Of a stretch of DNA of 64,000 nt, positions 53,815 to 61,761 are shown one piece after another. Under the pieces are notes generated by a model. It had not been told where the DNA came from and did not search any database. It was given only the letters and a program-made list of their open reading frames with translations. Every line of letters starts with the position of its first letter. Positions within the stretch are counted from its first letter, which is position 1. A program made the translations under genes and the position numbers. Origin of the DNA: Baekduia soli. Its GTDB lineage: Bacteria; Actinomycetota; Thermoleophilia; Solirubrobacterales; Solirubrobacteraceae. The stretch is taken from contig NZ_CP042430.1 in NCBI RefSeq assembly GCF_007970665.1, forward strand, positions 3,596,001 to 3,660,000. Reading direction: 5' to 3'.

Positions 53815-54539
53815 GGCCGCGGCGGCAGGCCGAAGCCGAAGCGCCTGAGCAGGCCGCGGCCCCGCGAGGAGCGGATCGCGTCCAGCAGGCTGGTGGCCCC
53901 CGCGGTGTCGGCGCCACCGCGCCGGACGACGCAGCCCTGGTAGCGCACGGCGGGCTGGGCCCACTGCGGGATGGAGAGGCTGTCGATGCGGTCGCGCTGG
54001 GTGCGGGCGTCGGTGACGTAGACGAACCCGGCGTCGGCGCCGCCGAAGGCGACCTGGGAGAGCACCTGGCCGACGTTGGACTGCTGGGAGACGCTGTTGG
54101 CGCTCAGCACGCTCGTGAGACGCAGCCGGCGCAGCAGCCGGCGGGTATACTCGCCGACGGGCACCGAGGCGTTGCCGATCGAGAGGTTCAGGCCGCCCTT
54201 GCGCAGCCCGTAGACCGACCCGACGTGCTGCGGGTCGCCCTGGCGGACGATGAGCACGAGCTTGTTGGTGGCGATCGTGACCGGCCGCGCGCACCGGCCC
54301 TCGCGGTACAGGGCCTGGGCCTCAGCGGGCTCGGCCGACAGGAACAGGTCGGCGGGCGCGCCACGCTCGATCTGGAGCTGGAGCGTGTGGGAGCCGCCGA
54401 AGGAGTAGGACGCGTCGCGCCTGATCTCGGGCATCACGTTGGTCAGCGAGGTCGCCGCGTAGACGTTCAGCGCGCTGGCGGCCGAGGGCGCGGCCAGCGA
54501 CACGGCGACGACCGCGCCGGCGAGCAGCAGGCGCTTCAC
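53811..54539 (-). CDS. modA: Molybdate ABC transporter substrate-binding protein
   Basis: The 242-residue product has an N-terminal Sec signal (MKRLLLAGAVVAVSLAAPSA, cleavage near ASA-LN) and the ModA fold: LNVYAATSLTNVMPEIRRDA, LQLQIERGAPADLFLSAEPA, and GNASVPVGEYTRRLL near 125. There is no lipobox Cys, unusual for a cell-surface binding protein of a Gram-positive. It is probably either tethered by an uncleaved signal or released. Start is GTG 54539, supported by GAGGAG nine bases upstream and by overlap with a small upstream ORF. Confidence 0.9.
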   Translation of the reverse strand: MKRLLLAGAVVAVSLAAPSAASALNVYAATSLTNVMPEIRRDASYSFGGSHTLQLQIERGAPADLFLSAEPAEAQALYREGRCARPVTIATNKLVLIVRQGDPQHVGSVYGLRKGGLNLSIGNASVPVGEYTRRLLRRLRLTSVLSANSVSQQSNVGQVLSQVAFGGADAGFVYVTDARTQRDRIDSLSIPQWAQPAVRYQGCVVRRGGADTAGATSLLDAIRSSRGRGLLRRFGFGLPPRP

Positions 54540-54652
54540 GATGCGGGCTCCTCGAGGTGGGTGTCGAGCTTCAGCCCGGCCGCGTCGAGGCCGACGGGGG
54601 CGGGCAGCCCGCCGGGCGCCCGCCCCGCCAGGTGGGTGACCAGGGCGCCCAC
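54536..54652 (-). CDS. Possible small ORF coupled to modA
   Basis: A 38-codon frame (GTG 54652; VGALVTHLAGRAPGGLPAPV then GLDAAGLKLDTHLEEPAS) ends in a TGA that overlaps the modA GTG in GTGA, the junction style used between real genes here. Codons are GC-ending throughout. No family is recognised. It could be a leader ORF, the end of a decayed gene, or chance. CCTAGGTATC near its start may hold the mod promoter. Confidence 0.35.
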   Translation of the reverse strand: MGALVTHLAGRAPGGLPAPVGLDAAGLKLDTHLEEPAS

Positions 54653-54685
54653 CCTGCCACCGAGGAGTCGGCGGGGGTTGATACC

Positions 54686-54691
54686 TAGGCT
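54686..54691 (+). promoter_or_regulatory. Putative -10 for the small lipoprotein gene
   Basis: TAGGCT is 6 bases before the ATG at 54698. The overlapping ACCTAGGT is nearly palindromic, so the divergent mod promoter may lie in the same place. Confidence 0.4.
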
Positions 54692-54697
54692 CTTCCT

Positions 54698-55132
54698 ATG
54701 CACTGGCGTCATCCAACCACACTCCTGCTCCTCGCCGCCACCGTGGCCTGCGGATGTGGTGGGGCCGGGGGCGGCGCGCCGGCGCCCGCGCCCGTCGTCC
54801 ACACGGTCCCGAAGGCGGAGCGCTCGGTTCAGCGGGCCGGGACGATCACCGTCCGCGGCGACTACGCGCCGGACTCCCACGGGCCCTACACGCTGGACGG
54901 GCGCTACCGCATCAGCTTCGCCCAGTTCGGCGACGGGGTCGACTTCCGCCAGGAGGTGCCGTTCACCGCGCGCCTGGAGCAGGCGGTCGCCGACGGCCCC
55001 GGGCGGCGGATCCCGCTGTTCCAGCGGGCGGCGCGCGCCGGCAGCAAGACGATCGAGGTGCATGGGCGCTACGACGTCGTCGTCGACTACGGCGACTCGC
55101 CCTACGAGCTCGTGCTGAGGCCGCTGCGCTAG
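54698..55132 (+). CDS. Small secreted or lipid-anchored protein, unknown function
   Basis: The 144-residue product has a signal-like start, MHWRHPTTLLLLAATVACGC, with Cys at 18 and 20 that could be a lipobox (TVAC|G). A Gly/Ala/Pro linker follows, then a compact domain (ITVRGDYAPDSHGPYTLDGR, ...KTIEVHGRYDVVVDYGDSPY) of alternating beta-like pattern. I do not recognise a family. Start is fixed by the signal peptide and by TAGGCT six bases upstream. It diverges from the mod genes. Confidence 0.75.
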   Translation: MHWRHPTTLLLLAATVACGCGGAGGGAPAPAPVVHTVPKAERSVQRAGTITVRGDYAPDSHGPYTLDGRYRISFAQFGDGVDFRQEVPFTARLEQAVADGPGRRIPLFQRAARAGSKTIEVHGRYDVVVDYGDSPYELVLRPLR

Positions 55133-55135
55133 GGC

Positions 55136-55312
55136 TCAGCTCATGCGCACGGGGCGCAGCTCCTCCGCCTCGACGCAGAAGATGTGGCCGTTGACGCACT
55201 CGACGATCTCGGCGTCCTCGGGCAGCCCGCCCCGCGCGATCGTGCTCGGACCCGGCGCCCGGCCGCGCAGGACGATCGACGCGTGGCACTCCGGGCACTC
55301 CTGGCGCTCCAT
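55136..55312 (-). CDS. Small zinc-ribbon protein
   Basis: A 58-residue protein starting MERQECPECHASIVLRGRAP. It has CxxC at residues 6-9 and VECVNGHIFCVEAEEL near 38-50, which together give a CxxC ... CxxGHxxC ribbon that would bind one zinc. Such small proteins are common and mostly uncharacterised. It follows the GntR gene by 59 bases on the same strand, so may share its transcript, and its stop is 3 bases from the convergent lipoprotein stop. Confidence 0.7.
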   Translation of the reverse strand: MERQECPECHASIVLRGRAPGPSTIARGGLPEDAEIVECVNGHIFCVEAEELRPVRMS

Positions 55313-55371
55313 GGGCCGATCCTGACGACCGGGCCGCGGCTTCTCCACCCCCGCGGTACGCAGCCGGGCGC

Positions 55372-56142
55372 TCAGCCCGGCGCCACGGGCGTCCACGGCA
55401 GGCCACCCTGCGGGCGCGCCGGCGCCCGCGAGAGCTCGAGCGTGATCGTCCACCGGTCGCCGCGCACGAGCGTGCGGCGCCATTCGACGGGGCGCTCGCC
55501 GTGGCGGGTCAGGCGCTCGACCGAGAACGCCGCGGTCCCGCGCGGCAGGCCCAGCGCGGCGCGCTGCGCCGGCGTGGGGACGATCGGCGTGAGGCGCTCC
55601 GTGCCGCCGTCGACGTCGACGCCCGTCGTCTCGCGCAGCAGCGGGTAGATGCCGCTGTGCGTCAGGTCGGCGTCCAGCAGCGGGGCGCCGAGCGCCTCGT
55701 CCAGCCACGCGTCGTCGAGGGCGACGGGCTCGCCGTCGGCCAGGCGCAGGCGCGCGATGTGCACGAGCGTCGCCCCGGCGTCCAGGCCCAGACGCGCGGC
55801 GACGGCCGCGTCGGTGACGCGGCCGGCCTCCAGGACCACGCTGCGCTGCTCGGCGCCCTGGGCCTCGATCTGCTCGTGCAGGGACTCCAGGCCGCCGCCG
55901 AGGTACTCGAACGGCCGCACGCGGGTGCCGCGGCCGCGCTCGCGCTCCAGCAGCCCGGCGTCGGCCAGCCGCCGGACCGCCTCGCGCACGGTCTGGCGCG
56001 AGACGCCGTAGGCCTGCACGAGCTGGTGGTCGGTCGGGAACCCGCCGGCGAACTCCCCGGCCTCCAGGCGCTCGCGCAGGTGTGCGTGGACCTGGGCCCA
56101 CAGCGGCATGGGCCCCGTGCGGTCCAGCCGGATCCGCGTCAC
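55372..56142 (-). CDS. GntR-family regulator, HutC subfamily
   Basis: The 256-residue product has an N-terminal winged helix (about 14-80; WAQVHAHLRERLEAGEFAGG, then VSRQTVREAVRRLADAGLLE and RERGRGTRVRP). A C-terminal UTRA ligand domain follows (about 100-245; LVHIARLRLADGEPVALDDA, HSGIYPLLRETTGVD). UTRA domains bind small effectors such as sugar phosphates, urocanate or fatty acids. The GTG start overlaps the ClC gene stop in GTGA, so the two are coupled. A palindrome with the HutC-like half-sites TTGT/ACAA lies over the ClC promoter. Confidence 0.92.
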   Translation of the reverse strand: MTRIRLDRTGPMPLWAQVHAHLRERLEAGEFAGGFPTDHQLVQAYGVSRQTVREAVRRLADAGLLERERGRGTRVRPFEYLGGGLESLHEQIEAQGAEQRSVVLEAGRVTDAAVAARLGLDAGATLVHIARLRLADGEPVALDDAWLDEALGAPLLDADLTHSGIYPLLRETTGVDVDGGTERLTPIVPTPAQRAALGLPRGTAAFSVERLTRHGERPVEWRRTLVRGDRWTITLELSRAPARPQGGLPWTPVAPG

Positions 56143-57518
56143 CGCGCGGCCCCGGCGGGCTCGGGGACGGGAGGGCGGTCCCACTCGGCCTCGACCGTGC
56201 ACTGGCGCTCGGCGGCCGTGTCGGTCAGGCGCGCCGCGTAGATCGACGGCGCCTGGAGCAGGCGGGCGACGACGGTCGCGGCCGTGACGGCCAGCAGCAT
56301 CGGCACGATGAGCCCGTCGGCGTTGCGGGTCAGCTCGAGCATGAGGACGACGGCCGTCAGCGGGGCCTGCATCGCGGCCGCGAGGACCGCGGCCCCGCCG
56401 ACGAGCGCGAAGGCCCCGGCGGGCGCGCCGGGCCACACGGCCGTCCAGGCGTGGCCCAGCAGGCCACCGAGCAGGACCCCGAAGGCCAGCGTCGGCGTGA
56501 ACAGCCCGCCGGGCGCGCCGCTGCCCAGGCAGGCCGCGGTCGCCAGGGGCTTGAGGACGAGCAGCACGGCCAGCAGCCCGACCGACAGGCCGCCCACGGT
56601 GCCCAGCGCGACGATGTCCCGGCCGTTGCCGAGGATCTGCGGGTAGGTGATGGCGACGGCCCCCAGGGCCGCGAACACCGCGGCGGGCACCGCCACCCGG
56701 CCGCGTCCCTGCGGGCGCAGCGCCGCGGCCCGGGCGACGATCCGCACCCAGAGCACCGCGGCCAGCCCCGCGACCGGCCCCGCGACGAGCGCCCAGGTCA
56801 GCAGCGAGGCGCTGGTGCCGTAGCTCGGCACGGCGTAGGTGGGCCGGTCGGGCAGGATGAGCCACGCGGTGGCGGTGGCGACCAGCGCCGTGGCCAGCGC
56901 CGGGAGCACGAGCGGCAGCGTGATCGTGCCGAGCAGCACCTCCAGCGCGAAGAGGGCCCCGCCCAGCGGCACGTCGTAGACCGCCGCCATGCCGGCGCCC
57001 GCGCCGCAGGCCACGAGCAGCCGCCGCTGCCAGGCGGGAAGGCCCACGCGGTCGGCGGCCCGGCTGGCCACCGCGGCGCCCGCCAGCTGCGGAGCGGCCT
57101 CGCGGCCCAGCGACGACCCCAGCCCGATCGTCACCACCGACAGCGTGCCGCGGGCCAGGCTGCCCGGGATCGTCAGGCGCGCCGAGCGCAGCCACAGCGA
57201 CTCGGAGATCTCGACGGCGCCGGGCCGGGCCCGGTGGGCCAGGGCGACGATGCCGGCGCCCGCGAGGAGGCCGCCCAGCGCGAGCACCGCGACGTGGTGG
57301 ATCGGGGACGTCGCGCGCACCGCGTCGGCCAGCCGCCCCGCGTCGTGCGACCAGGCGACCCGCTCGACGAGGTCCAGGAGCTGGACGAAGGCGCCCGCGG
57401 CCACGCCGGAGGCGACGCCGATCGCGACGACCAGCCCCCAGAAGCGCGGTCCGTAGCCGGCCACGATCCCCCGTCCGGGGACATTGGGCTGATGGGAGAT
57501 CGGGAGGCCGAGCGCCAT
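56139..57518 (-). CDS. ClC-family chloride channel
   Basis: The 459-residue product has about ten to twelve hydrophobic segments and the ClC fold. Seen motifs are the gating-Glu loop GLGSSLGREAAPQ (GREGP in most ClCs) near 130, VYDVPLGGALFALEVLLGT near 180, and GSGAPGGLFTPTLAFGVLLG near 335. The residue matching the proton-transfer Glu203 of E. coli ClC-ec1 is Val, as in ClC channels, and the GSGIP serine motif is replaced (ARPGAVEI). It lacks CBS domains. ATG 57518 is preferred to the TTG at 57539 because TACAAT lies 8 bases before it. Confidence 0.9.
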   Translation of the reverse strand: MALGLPISHQPNVPGRGIVAGYGPRFWGLVVAIGVASGVAAGAFVQLLDLVERVAWSHDAGRLADAVRATSPIHHVAVLALGGLLAGAGIVALAHRARPGAVEISESLWLRSARLTIPGSLARGTLSVVTIGLGSSLGREAAPQLAGAAVASRAADRVGLPAWQRRLLVACGAGAGMAAVYDVPLGGALFALEVLLGTITLPLVLPALATALVATATAWLILPDRPTYAVPSYGTSASLLTWALVAGPVAGLAAVLWVRIVARAAALRPQGRGRVAVPAAVFAALGAVAITYPQILGNGRDIVALGTVGGLSVGLLAVLLVLKPLATAACLGSGAPGGLFTPTLAFGVLLGGLLGHAWTAVWPGAPAGAFALVGGAAVLAAAMQAPLTAVVLMLELTRNADGLIVPMLLAVTAATVVARLLQAPSIYAARLTDTAAERQCTVEAEWDRPPVPEPAGAAR

Positions 57519-57521
57519 GAA

Positions 57522-57539
57522 GTCCGATTGTACGGACAA
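57522..57539 (-). promoter_or_regulatory. Operator-promoter of the clc-gntR pair
   Basis: Two overlapping palindromes: GTCCG-ATTGTA-CGGAC (57522-57537) and TTGT-ACGG-ACAA (57528-57539, plus-strand reading). On the minus strand the centre is TACAAT (57527-57532), a -10 eight bases before the ClC ATG. The TTGT/ACAA form resembles GntR/HutC operator half-sites, so the coupled GntR protein probably represses here. Confidence 0.55.
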
Positions 57540-57636
57540 CTGGCGTCGCGGTGGCCGTTCAGGCGGTGGTCATGCGCCCGATGCGAGCCTGTGCCCATGG
57601 ACCGACCCGCTCCGCCCGAGCGACTCGGGTGACGCC

Positions 57637-58575
57637 CTGATCACCGTCGAGCACGTCACCAAGCGCTACGGCGACACGCTCGCCGTCGACGACCTCACGT
57701 TCACGGTGCGGCCGGGCATCGTCACCGGCTTCCTCGGCCCGAACGGCGCCGGCAAGTCCACCACCATGCGGATGATGCTCGGCCTCGACGCGCCGACGTC
57801 CGGCACGGTGACCGTCAACGGCCGCGCCTACCGCGACCTTCCGGCGCCCCTGCACGAGATCGGCGCGATGCTCGAGGCCCGCGCCGTCCACACCGGGCGC
57901 AGCGCCTACCACCACCTGCTCGCGATGGCCCAGACGCACGGCATCGGGCGCTCGCGCGTGGAGGAGGTCATCGAGCTCGTCGGGCTGCAGGCCGTGGCCC
58001 GCCGGCGCGCCGGCGGCTTCTCGCTGGGCATGGGCCAGCGGCTGGGCATCGCCGCGGCGCTGCTCGGCGATCCCGCCACGGTCATCCTCGACGAGCCGGC
58101 CAACGGCCTGGATCCCGAGGGGATCCTGTGGATCCGCACCCTGCTCACGGGCCTGGCCGCCGAGGGACGCACGGTCTTCCTGTCGTCGCACCTCATGAGC
58201 GAGATCGCGCTCACCGCCGAGCACCTCGTCGTCGTCGGCCGCGGGCGGCTCATCGCCGACACCACGGTGGCCGAGATCGTCGCCCAGGCCTCCCAGGACG
58301 CCGCCGTGCACGTGCGCACGCCCGATGCCGCGCGGCTGCGCGCCGCCCTGACCCGCGAGGGCGTGACCGTGGCGGCCCCCGAGCCCGACGTGCTCGAGGT
58401 GCACGGGATGGCCAGCGAGCGCATCGGCGAGCTCGCCGCGCGCGACGGCCTGGTCCTGCACGAGCTGACGCCGCGCCAGGCCTCCCTGGAAGACGCGTTC
58501 ATGCGGCTCACGGGCGATGCGGTCGAGTACCACGCGGGCGCGCTGCGTCCCGGCGAGCTCGAGGACGCGGCATGA
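57637..58575 (+). CDS. ABC transporter ATP-binding protein
   Basis: The 312-residue product has Walker A in FLGPNGAGKSTTMRMMLG near residue 32, the signature FSLGMGQRLGIAAAL near 125, Walker B in TVILDEPANGLDP near 148, and the His switch VFLSSHLMSEI. It belongs to the exporter-type ABC-2 group (bacitracin/DrrA-like). The family N-terminus (ITVEHVTKRYGDTLAVDDL) begins at a CTG codon (57637). There is no in-frame ATG, GTG or TTG until an ATG at 57517, which overlaps the clc promoter. I take CTG as the probable start. An 11-codon ORF (57597-57632) ends just before it. The permease gene overlaps its stop in ATGA. Confidence 0.88.
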   Translation: MITVEHVTKRYGDTLAVDDLTFTVRPGIVTGFLGPNGAGKSTTMRMMLGLDAPTSGTVTVNGRAYRDLPAPLHEIGAMLEARAVHTGRSAYHHLLAMAQTHGIGRSRVEEVIELVGLQAVARRRAGGFSLGMGQRLGIAAALLGDPATVILDEPANGLDPEGILWIRTLLTGLAAEGRTVFLSSHLMSEIALTAEHLVVVGRGRLIADTTVAEIVAQASQDAAVHVRTPDAARLRAALTREGVTVAAPEPDVLEVHGMASERIGELAARDGLVLHELTPRQASLEDAFMRLTGDAVEYHAGALRPGELEDAA

Positions 58576-59408
58576 CCGCCCTCGCGGAGCCCGGGAGCGC
58601 CGTCGCCGCTGCCCGCGGCCGCCGCGGCGCGGTCACCCAGGTGCGGGTGCTGCGCTCGGAGTGGACGAAGCTGTGGACCCTGCGCTCGACGCGATGGTCG
58701 CTGCTGGCCGCTTTCGTCGCCATGGCCGGGCTGGGCATCCTGGTGGCGGCCGTGCAGATGAACCGCTGGGACCACCTGCGCCCGCACGAGCGCGCCACCT
58801 ACACCTCGCTGGACCCGGCCGTCGGCGGCTGGCACCTGGCCCAGCTGGCGATCGGCGTGCTCGGCGTCCTGATCATCTCGGGCGAGTACTCCACCGGGAT
58901 GATCCGGTCGAGCTTCATGGCCGTGCCCCACCGGCTGCCCGTGCTCTGGGCCAAGATGGGCGTGTACGCGGCCGTGACGTTCGTGCTCATGCTCGTCGCC
59001 ACGCTCGTCTCGTTCCTCGGCGTGCAGGCCGTGGTCTCGGGCCATGGCCTCCAGCATTCGCTCGGCGACCCCGGTGCGCTGCGCGTCGTGCTCGGCACGG
59101 CGCTGTACCTCACCATGCTCGGGACCATGTGCGTCGCCCTCGGCGCGCTGGTGCGCAGCACGGCGGGCGGCATCGCGCTGTTCGTCGCGCTGCTGTTCGT
59201 GCTGCCGGGGATCACCGCGATCCTGCCCGCGAGCATCTCCGACGCGATCAGCCCGTACCTGCCGCTGAACGCCGGGACGACGGTGACGACCGTCGTGTTC
59301 GAGAGCTCGCACCACCTGTCGCCGTGGGGCGGCTTCGCCCTCTTCTGCGGCTACACGGCCGTGGCGGTGGCCGCGGCGGCGATCGGGCTCGTGCGCCGCG
59401 ACGCCTGA
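58572..59408 (+). CDS. ABC-2 type transporter permease
   Basis: The 278-residue product has a cytoplasmic N-terminus with VRVLRSEWTKLWTLRSTRWS, a common start of ABC-2 permeases, and six hydrophobic segments. It pairs with the ATPase it overlaps by 4 bases (ATGA). ISGEYSTGMIRSSFMAVPHR near residue 95 is a typical loop of this group. The pair probably exports a hydrophobic compound, lipid or peptide, or acts in stress resistance; the substrate is not evident. Confidence 0.9.
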   Translation: MTALAEPGSAVAAARGRRGAVTQVRVLRSEWTKLWTLRSTRWSLLAAFVAMAGLGILVAAVQMNRWDHLRPHERATYTSLDPAVGGWHLAQLAIGVLGVLIISGEYSTGMIRSSFMAVPHRLPVLWAKMGVYAAVTFVLMLVATLVSFLGVQAVVSGHGLQHSLGDPGALRVVLGTALYLTMLGTMCVALGALVRSTAGGIALFVALLFVLPGITAILPASISDAISPYLPLNAGTTVTTVVFESSHHLSPWGGFALFCGYTAVAVAAAAIGLVRRDA

Positions 59409-59562
59409 CGGGCTGCACGGCGCGAGGAGTCGTGGCGGACGCCGGCGCTCCGGGTGCGCGAGACTCCCCTGCCTGCCCGGACCGCCGCCACAGCCACGCA
59501 CCCGGGTCCGGGCCACACCGGGTCCTGGCCTCGCGGGCCGCATCTCGGGCCGCGCGGCGTTC

Positions 59563-60735
59563 GTGCTGCAGGCCTCGATCATGGTCACGTTCCTGGCCAG
59601 CTCGGCCGCGCCCGCACCGCTCTACTCGATCTGGCAGGCCGAGTGGGGCTTCTCGGCGATCTCGATCACGGTGATCTTCGCCGCCTACGGCATCGCGCTG
59701 CTGGCCGCGCTGCTCACCGTCGGCTCGCTGTCGGACTACATCGGGCGCCAGCGGGTGCTGGTCGTCGCGGTCGCCGGCCAGGCCGTGGCGATGGTGGTGT
59801 TCGCCCGCGCCGGCGACGTGCCGGTCCTCCTCGGGGCCCGGGTCCTGCAGGGGCTGTGCACCGGCGGCGCACTGGGCGCGGCGGGCGCCGGGCTGCTGGA
59901 CATCGACAAGCCGCGGGGCACCGTGGCCAACGCGGTGTACCCCCCGATGGGCACCGCGGGCGGCGCGCTGGGCGCCGGCCTGCTCATCGCCCACCTGCCG
60001 AGCCCGACGCACCTCGTGTTCTGGATCCTGGCCGCGATCCTGGCGATCCAGACCGCCGGGGTCCTGCTCATGGCCGAGTCCGTCGGGCGGATGCCCGGCG
60101 CGCTGGCGTCGCTGCGCCCGGGGTTCAGCCTGCCGCCGGCGACGCGGCCGGCGATGCTCGTGGCCGTCCCCGCGCTCGTCGCGACGTGGACCATGGCCGG
60201 GTTCTACGGGTCGGTGGGGCCGTCGCTCGTGCACCTCGTCGCGGACTCCCGCTCGCCCGTGCTCGGGGCGCTGCCGCTCACGCTGTTCGCGGGGTTCGGC
60301 GCGGTGTCGGTGGCCGCGCTGCGCACGACGGCGGCCGAGAAGGTGATGGTGTCGGCCGCCGCCGCGCTGCTGCTGGGCGTCGGCCTCACGTTCGCGGGGC
60401 TCGAGGTGCGCTCGGTCGTGCTCATCCTGGCCGGCGTCGCCGTCGGCGGGATCGGCTACGGCGCGGGCTTCCACGGCGTCGTCAACGCCGTCGCGCCGCT
60501 CGCCGCGCCCCACGAGCGGGCGGGCGTCATCGCGGTGATCTACCTCGTGGCCTACCTGGCGATGTCGCTGCCGGCCGTGCTGGCCGGAGTGCTCGTGGTG
60601 CATGACGGGCTGCTGCCCACCGCGCGTGGCTTCGCGATCGGGCTGCTGGTCCTCGGCTCCCTGGCCCTGGCGGGCATGGTCTGGTGGCGCGGGCGCCAGG
60701 CCGCCGCGGCCGATGCGGTCCAGAGCCGTCCCTGA
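59563..60735 (+). CDS. MFS transporter
   Basis: The 390-residue product has about twelve membrane helices, with the loop motif TVGSLSDYIGRQRVLV near residue 53 and ARVLQGLCTGGALGAAGAGL near 92. It starts at GTG 59563 (VLQASIMVTFLASSAAPAPL); a slightly longer in-frame start cannot be excluded because FVLQ is often preceded by a short basic segment. The 154 bases before it hold no other feature I can support. Substrate unknown. It is convergent with the ketopantoate-reductase-like gene. Confidence 0.85.
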   Translation: MLQASIMVTFLASSAAPAPLYSIWQAEWGFSAISITVIFAAYGIALLAALLTVGSLSDYIGRQRVLVVAVAGQAVAMVVFARAGDVPVLLGARVLQGLCTGGALGAAGAGLLDIDKPRGTVANAVYPPMGTAGGALGAGLLIAHLPSPTHLVFWILAAILAIQTAGVLLMAESVGRMPGALASLRPGFSLPPATRPAMLVAVPALVATWTMAGFYGSVGPSLVHLVADSRSPVLGALPLTLFAGFGAVSVAALRTTAAEKVMVSAAAALLLGVGLTFAGLEVRSVVLILAGVAVGGIGYGAGFHGVVNAVAPLAAPHERAGVIAVIYLVAYLAMSLPAVLAGVLVVHDGLLPTARGFAIGLLVLGSLALAGMVWWRGRQAAAADAVQSRP

Positions 60736-60798
60736 CCGGCGTGTCCGCCGGCGCGACCGGGGCGCGCCCTGGCGCCCATGGACCGGCGCTCCGGCGGC

Positions 60799-61761
60799 TC
60801 AGCGCACGGCGGGCTCCGGGAAGCGCTGGCCGTCGTAGTTGGCCTCGATCGCCTCGATGAGCGCGGCGAGCGTCGTCAGCGCCGGCGTCGGCACGCCGAG
60901 CGCCTGGCCCTCGTCGGCGATCGCGCGGGTGAGCGCCGAGACCTCCGTGCGCCGTCGGGCGATGACGTCCTGGAGCATGGAGGGCAGGTGCTCGCGGCCG
61001 TGCTCGTAGGCCGTGAGGTTGCGGGTCAGCGCCTCCTCGGGGTCCAGCGGGATGCCCTTGGCCGCGGCGACGGCGACGATCTCCTCGGTCAGCGTGCGCA
61101 GCAGCGCGAACGTGCCCGGGGAGTCCAGGACCAGGCCCATGCGCAGGCGCGTCGTGGAGGCCACGGAGGACATCGCGGCGGCCATCGCCAGCTTGTTCCA
61201 CACGAGGACGTCGATGTCGTCGCGGACCTCGGTCGGCAGCGTGGCGTCGGTCAGCATCGCCGCGGTGCGCTCGACGATCCCGCGCCCATCCGGGTGGCGG
61301 GTGCCCACCCAGGTCATCGACTCGCCGCCCCAGGCGCCGTCGGAGACCGAGATGTGGCCCGGCCCGGCGAGCACCGCGCCGACGGCCGCGACGCCGTAGA
61401 CGACGCGCTCGGGGGCGACGTGCTCCTCGATGACCTCGACGTTGCCCAGCCCGTTCTGCAGCGTGCACACCGCGGTGTCGGGGCCCAGGACCGGGGCGAT
61501 GTCGCGCATGGCCTGCGCCGTGTCATAGGCCTTGGTCCAGATCATGACGAGGTCGACCGGGCCCAGCTGCGCGGCGTCGGCGATCGCGCGGCCGCGCGCG
61601 ACGCGCTCCTCGTCGCCGCAGGTCATCCGCAGGCCGTCGGCGTTGATGGCGTCGACGTGCTCCTGCCACAGCTCGACCCAGGTCACCTCGTGGCCGGCCA
61701 GCGCGAGGAACCCGCCGTAGACCGAGCCCATGGCGCCCGCGCCGACCATCGCGACCCTCAT
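60799..61761 (-). CDS. Ketopantoate reductase family (ApbA/PanE-like) dehydrogenase
   Basis: NADPH-dependent 2-keto-acid reductase fold. The 320-residue product has the nucleotide motif MRVAMVGAGAMGSVYGGFLA at the N-terminus, VDLVMIWTKAYDTAQA near 68, the catalytic-region CTLQNGLGNVEVIEEH near 95, and the C-terminal helical domain with the substrate Lys in VLVWNKLAMAAAMSSVAST near 190. True PanE makes pantoate for coenzyme A. Here the gene overlaps an RraA-like gene (ATGA) in a catabolic-looking row, so it may reduce another keto acid. Confidence 0.85.
   Translation of the reverse strand: MRVAMVGAGAMGSVYGGFLALAGHEVTWVELWQEHVDAINADGLRMTCGDEERVARGRAIADAAQLGPVDLVMIWTKAYDTAQAMRDIAPVLGPDTAVCTLQNGLGNVEVIEEHVAPERVVYGVAAVGAVLAGPGHISVSDGAWGGESMTWVGTRHPDGRGIVERTAAMLTDATLPTEVRDDIDVLVWNKLAMAAAMSSVASTTRLRMGLVLDSPGTFALLRTLTEEIVAVAAAKGIPLDPEEALTRNLTAYEHGREHLPSMLQDVIARRRTEVSALTRAIADEGQALGVPTPALTTLAALIEAIEANYDGQRFPEPAVR

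Noticed and set aside
57517-57636. ATG 57517 as the ABC ATPase start
   Set aside because: It would add 40 residues with no family likeness, overlapping the clc operator and start; kept only as an alternative.
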